This document shows, piece by piece, positions 62,250-64,000 of a DNA stretch of 64,000 nucleotides (position 1 is the stretch's first letter; every line of letters begins with the position of its first letter). The position numbers and the translations under genes were made by a program. This DNA is from Bradyrhizobium prioriisuperbiae. GTDB taxonomy: Bacteria > Pseudomonadota > Alphaproteobacteria > Rhizobiales > Xanthobacteraceae. The DNA lies in contig NZ_CP135921.1 of assembly GCF_032397745.1 (NCBI RefSeq), positions 7,800,501-7,864,500 on the forward strand, written 5' to 3'. The notes under the pieces were generated by a model that was given only the letters and a program-made list of their open reading frames with translations, did no database searches and was not told where the DNA came from.

Positions 62250-62442
62250 CCCGCCCCCAAACTTTCCAAGATCCGATGCCGGGACTATCGGCGAGCCGCG
62301 AACGTCAGCATCGTGACGTCTCGCGGTGGCTCAAAGATCTTGTTGCCTGTTCCCTTGCAATTTGTGATTGTATCTCAACCTTGGCGGAGAATGAAGCGAC
62401 AGGGTAGGTGCGCCGCCCGCCTGGACAAATAGGATTAGGCGA

Positions 62443-63651
62443 ATGGCAGCCCGGTACGACGCTATTATCGTAGGCGCCCGTTGTGCCGGATCGTCCGCAG
62501 CGATGCTACTGGCTCGCCGCGGTTGGCGAGTTTTGCTGCTTGACCGGGTGGCCTTTCCCAAGGACACCATCTCAACCCATCTTGTGCAACCGCAGGGCGT
62601 TGCCCGATTGGCCGAATGGGGGTTGCTGGACAAGCTTACGGCCTCTGGATGTCCTCCCATCCACACCTATTCATTTGATTTCGACAAAATCCAGATTTCC
62701 GGCTCTCCGGGAACGCCGGAGATGCCGGTGGCCTTCTGCCCTCGGCGAACCATTCTCGATAAGCTCTTGGTGGACGCAGCGGCTGCATCGGGCGTCGAGA
62801 TTCGAGAAAACTGCACGGTCGAAAACCTCCAATTTGGAGATTCCGGTGTCATTGGTGTCAAAACGATCATGAGCGGAAAGCAACATTCGGAACGGGCCCA
62901 GATTGTTATCGGAGCCGACGGTCGCAATTCGGTTGTTGCGAGGCTCGTAAGAGCGGAACAGTACAACGAACAACCCCCTCTCTCCGCTCTGTATTACGCG
63001 TACTGGAGTAACGTTTCCAAGATCGATCGTTTTGAAGCCTACAATCGCCCCAACCGGATGATCTCCGCGGCTCCGACAAACGACAATCTTACAATCATAT
63101 CGGTCGCTTGGCCGTTCCATGAGCACGAAAAAAACCGTATCGACATCCAGAGCACATACTTGGACGCCCTTGCCCAAGTACCGGAACTGGCCGACCGCCT
63201 CAGTTCGGCGCACCGAGATACAAGAATCACCGGGATGGCCGTTCCTAATTATTTCCGAAAACCGCACGGAAACGGATGGATGCTAATCGGAGACGCCGGA
63301 TACAGCAAAGACCCAATGACCGCGCAGGGGATTGCCGATGCATTTATTGACGGAGAGCGCGGCGCTGACGCCTTGCACCGCGCATTTGGAAACCCCGACG
63401 AGAACCAGGCCCTAGAAGCCTATCAGCGACTTCGCGACGAGCGCGTTATCCGAATGTATGAACTCACGTGCCGAACGGCAAAACTCGACCCTTTGCCCGA
63501 AAGGATGCGGCAGGTCTTCGAGGCAATTCGAGAAGATTCCGATTGCATGGATGATTTTGTTCGGATGAGTGCCGGAACCATACTCCCGACGGAATTTTGG
63601 TCACCTAAGATAATGCAGATGTTGGTCGCCGCACGCCGATCCCGCACATAG
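62443..63651 (+). CDS. FAD-dependent oxidoreductase / monooxygenase-like
   Basis: A 402-residue flavoprotein of the group that includes geranylgeranyl reductases, halogenases and aromatic hydroxylases. FAD motif I is YDAIIVGARCAGSSAAMLLA, the middle motif is VIGADGRNSVVARLVRAE, and the second FAD motif is GWMLIGDAGYSKDPMTAQGI. The GxGxxG is altered to GARCAG, common in this subgroup. There is no membrane segment. It is 54 bp upstream of the phosphopantetheinyl transferase, so it likely acts on a carrier-bound or small-molecule intermediate. Confidence 0.85.
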   Translation: MAARYDAIIVGARCAGSSAAMLLARRGWRVLLLDRVAFPKDTISTHLVQPQGVARLAEWGLLDKLTASGCPPIHTYSFDFDKIQISGSPGTPEMPVAFCPRRTILDKLLVDAAAASGVEIRENCTVENLQFGDSGVIGVKTIMSGKQHSERAQIVIGADGRNSVVARLVRAEQYNEQPPLSALYYAYWSNVSKIDRFEAYNRPNRMISAAPTNDNLTIISVAWPFHEHEKNRIDIQSTYLDALAQVPELADRLSSAHRDTRITGMAVPNYFRKPHGNGWMLIGDAGYSKDPMTAQGIADAFIDGERGADALHRAFGNPDENQALEAYQRLRDERVIRMYELTCRTAKLDPLPERMRQVFEAIREDSDCMDDFVRMSAGTILPTEFWSPKIMQMLVAARRSRT

Positions 63652-63705
63652 CGATATTCCGATGCGAATCCAAGACGCCACGGTCGTTAGTTGAGGAGCA
63701 CTAGG

Positions 63706-64000
63706 ATGCTCCAGCCTGAGCAAGCCCCGCCCAGTGAGCCAGAGATTGCCGCCTTATTTCGATCAATCCTGCCTTACGGAGTATTCGTTCACGGTGGACC
63801 GATCGCTGCACCGCTCACAACGCTATTTGATAGCGAGTATGAACTGGTGCGCTCAGCAGTCACAAAGCGTCAGCGGGAATTCGCCGCCGGCCGGCACTAC
63901 GCTCACCTGGCATTGGCGTCCGCGGGTTTCCGACCCGCGCCTATCCATCCCGCGCCTGATCGGGGCCCGATCTGGCCAAGCGACATAGTTGGCAGCATAT
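63706..64000 (+). CDS. 4'-phosphopantetheinyl transferase, EntD/Sfp type (cut by window end)
   Basis: The first 98 residues of a gene running off the right edge. KRQREFAAGRHYAHLALAS and the following PAPDRGPIWPSDIVGSI match the EntD-type pattern (KRxxEFxAGRxxAxxAL ... P.GxPxWPxGxVGSI) that precedes the metal-binding region. The enzyme would load phosphopantetheine onto carrier proteins of NRPS/PKS or related systems. The ATG lies 54 bp after the oxidoreductase stop, probably the same operon. The catalytic Asp/Glu region lies outside the window. Confidence 0.85.
   Translation, partial: MLQPEQAPPSEPEIAALFRSILPYGVFVHGGPIAAPLTTLFDSEYELVRSAVTKRQREFAAGRHYAHLALASAGFRPAPIHPAPDRGPIWPSDIVGSI

Overview
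The window looks like part of a large integrative and conjugative element (ICE) with cargo, from an alphaproteobacterium of the order Hyphomicrobiales, most likely a Bradyrhizobium/Rhodopseudomonas/Nitrobacter relative. The evidence is the high-GC coding style, the gene families (DUF2274, DUF736, DUF6499-DUF2285, RlxS-type relaxase, D-tartrate-dehydratase-like enolase) and an alphaproteobacterial LexA site (GTTC-N7-GTTC). No integrase and no certain att site is visible, so the element's ends are not defined here. All family assignments come from reading motifs; no database search was possible.

Layout. 1-1.08 kb: no recognisable gene. 1.08-2.35 kb: complete IS3-family (IS407-group) insertion sequence. 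2.4-4.5 kb: lower-GC accessory patch with an AbiTii-domain protein, a DUF3892 protein, an XRE regulator and a hypothetical gene. 4.5-16.5 kb (minus strand): transfer operon traG-copG-trbBCDEJLFGI-DUF2274, encoding the coupling protein and a P-type mating-pair apparatus. 16.9-21.6 kb: a nucleotidyltransferase with twin palindromic operators, the DUF3363 relaxase, and a divergent Mrr-like nuclease. 21.7-23.8 kb: traF (S26 protease), an RdfS-like excisionase, a naturally fused DUF6499-DUF2285 activator (FseA-like) and DUF736. 24.1-24.6 kb: a decayed inverted DUF736 copy and a 28-residue lysine-rich peptide. 25.3-28.2 kb: parB and ardC. 28.7-30.8 kb: luxR-luxI plus an isochorismatase-fold protein. 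This order resembles the quorum-sensing-controlled excision circuit of ICEMlSym-type elements: LuxR/LuxI -> FseA-like activator -> RdfS -> traF/relaxase.

31.1-42.7 kb: catabolic island with LysR, SDR, tartrate-dehydratase-like enolase, 2-hydroxyacid dehydrogenase, AtzG/AtzE-type amidase, PuuE-like deacetylase and a complete ribose-type ABC importer. The substrate is unknown; a hydroxy-acid amide or imide would fit. 42.9-47.8 kb: VOC protein, GDSL autotransporter with an AraC regulator, and a DHFR-like/ArsR divergent pair. 47.8-49.4 kb: DUF6094 methyltransferase and a small conserved-looking gene. 49.7-53.5 kb: large autotransporter with about eleven passenger repeats.

53.8-60.7 kb: SOS module. 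A catalytically intact SRAP (HMCES/YedK-type) gene lies divergent to a LexA-box operon that starts with a second SRAP-like protein lacking the catalytic residues, followed by imuA-imuB-dnaE2 (error-prone translesion mutasome). 61-64 kb: start of a probable biosynthetic locus with a Cys-nucleophile alpha/beta hydrolase, an FAD oxidoreductase and a phosphopantetheinyl transferase cut by the window end.
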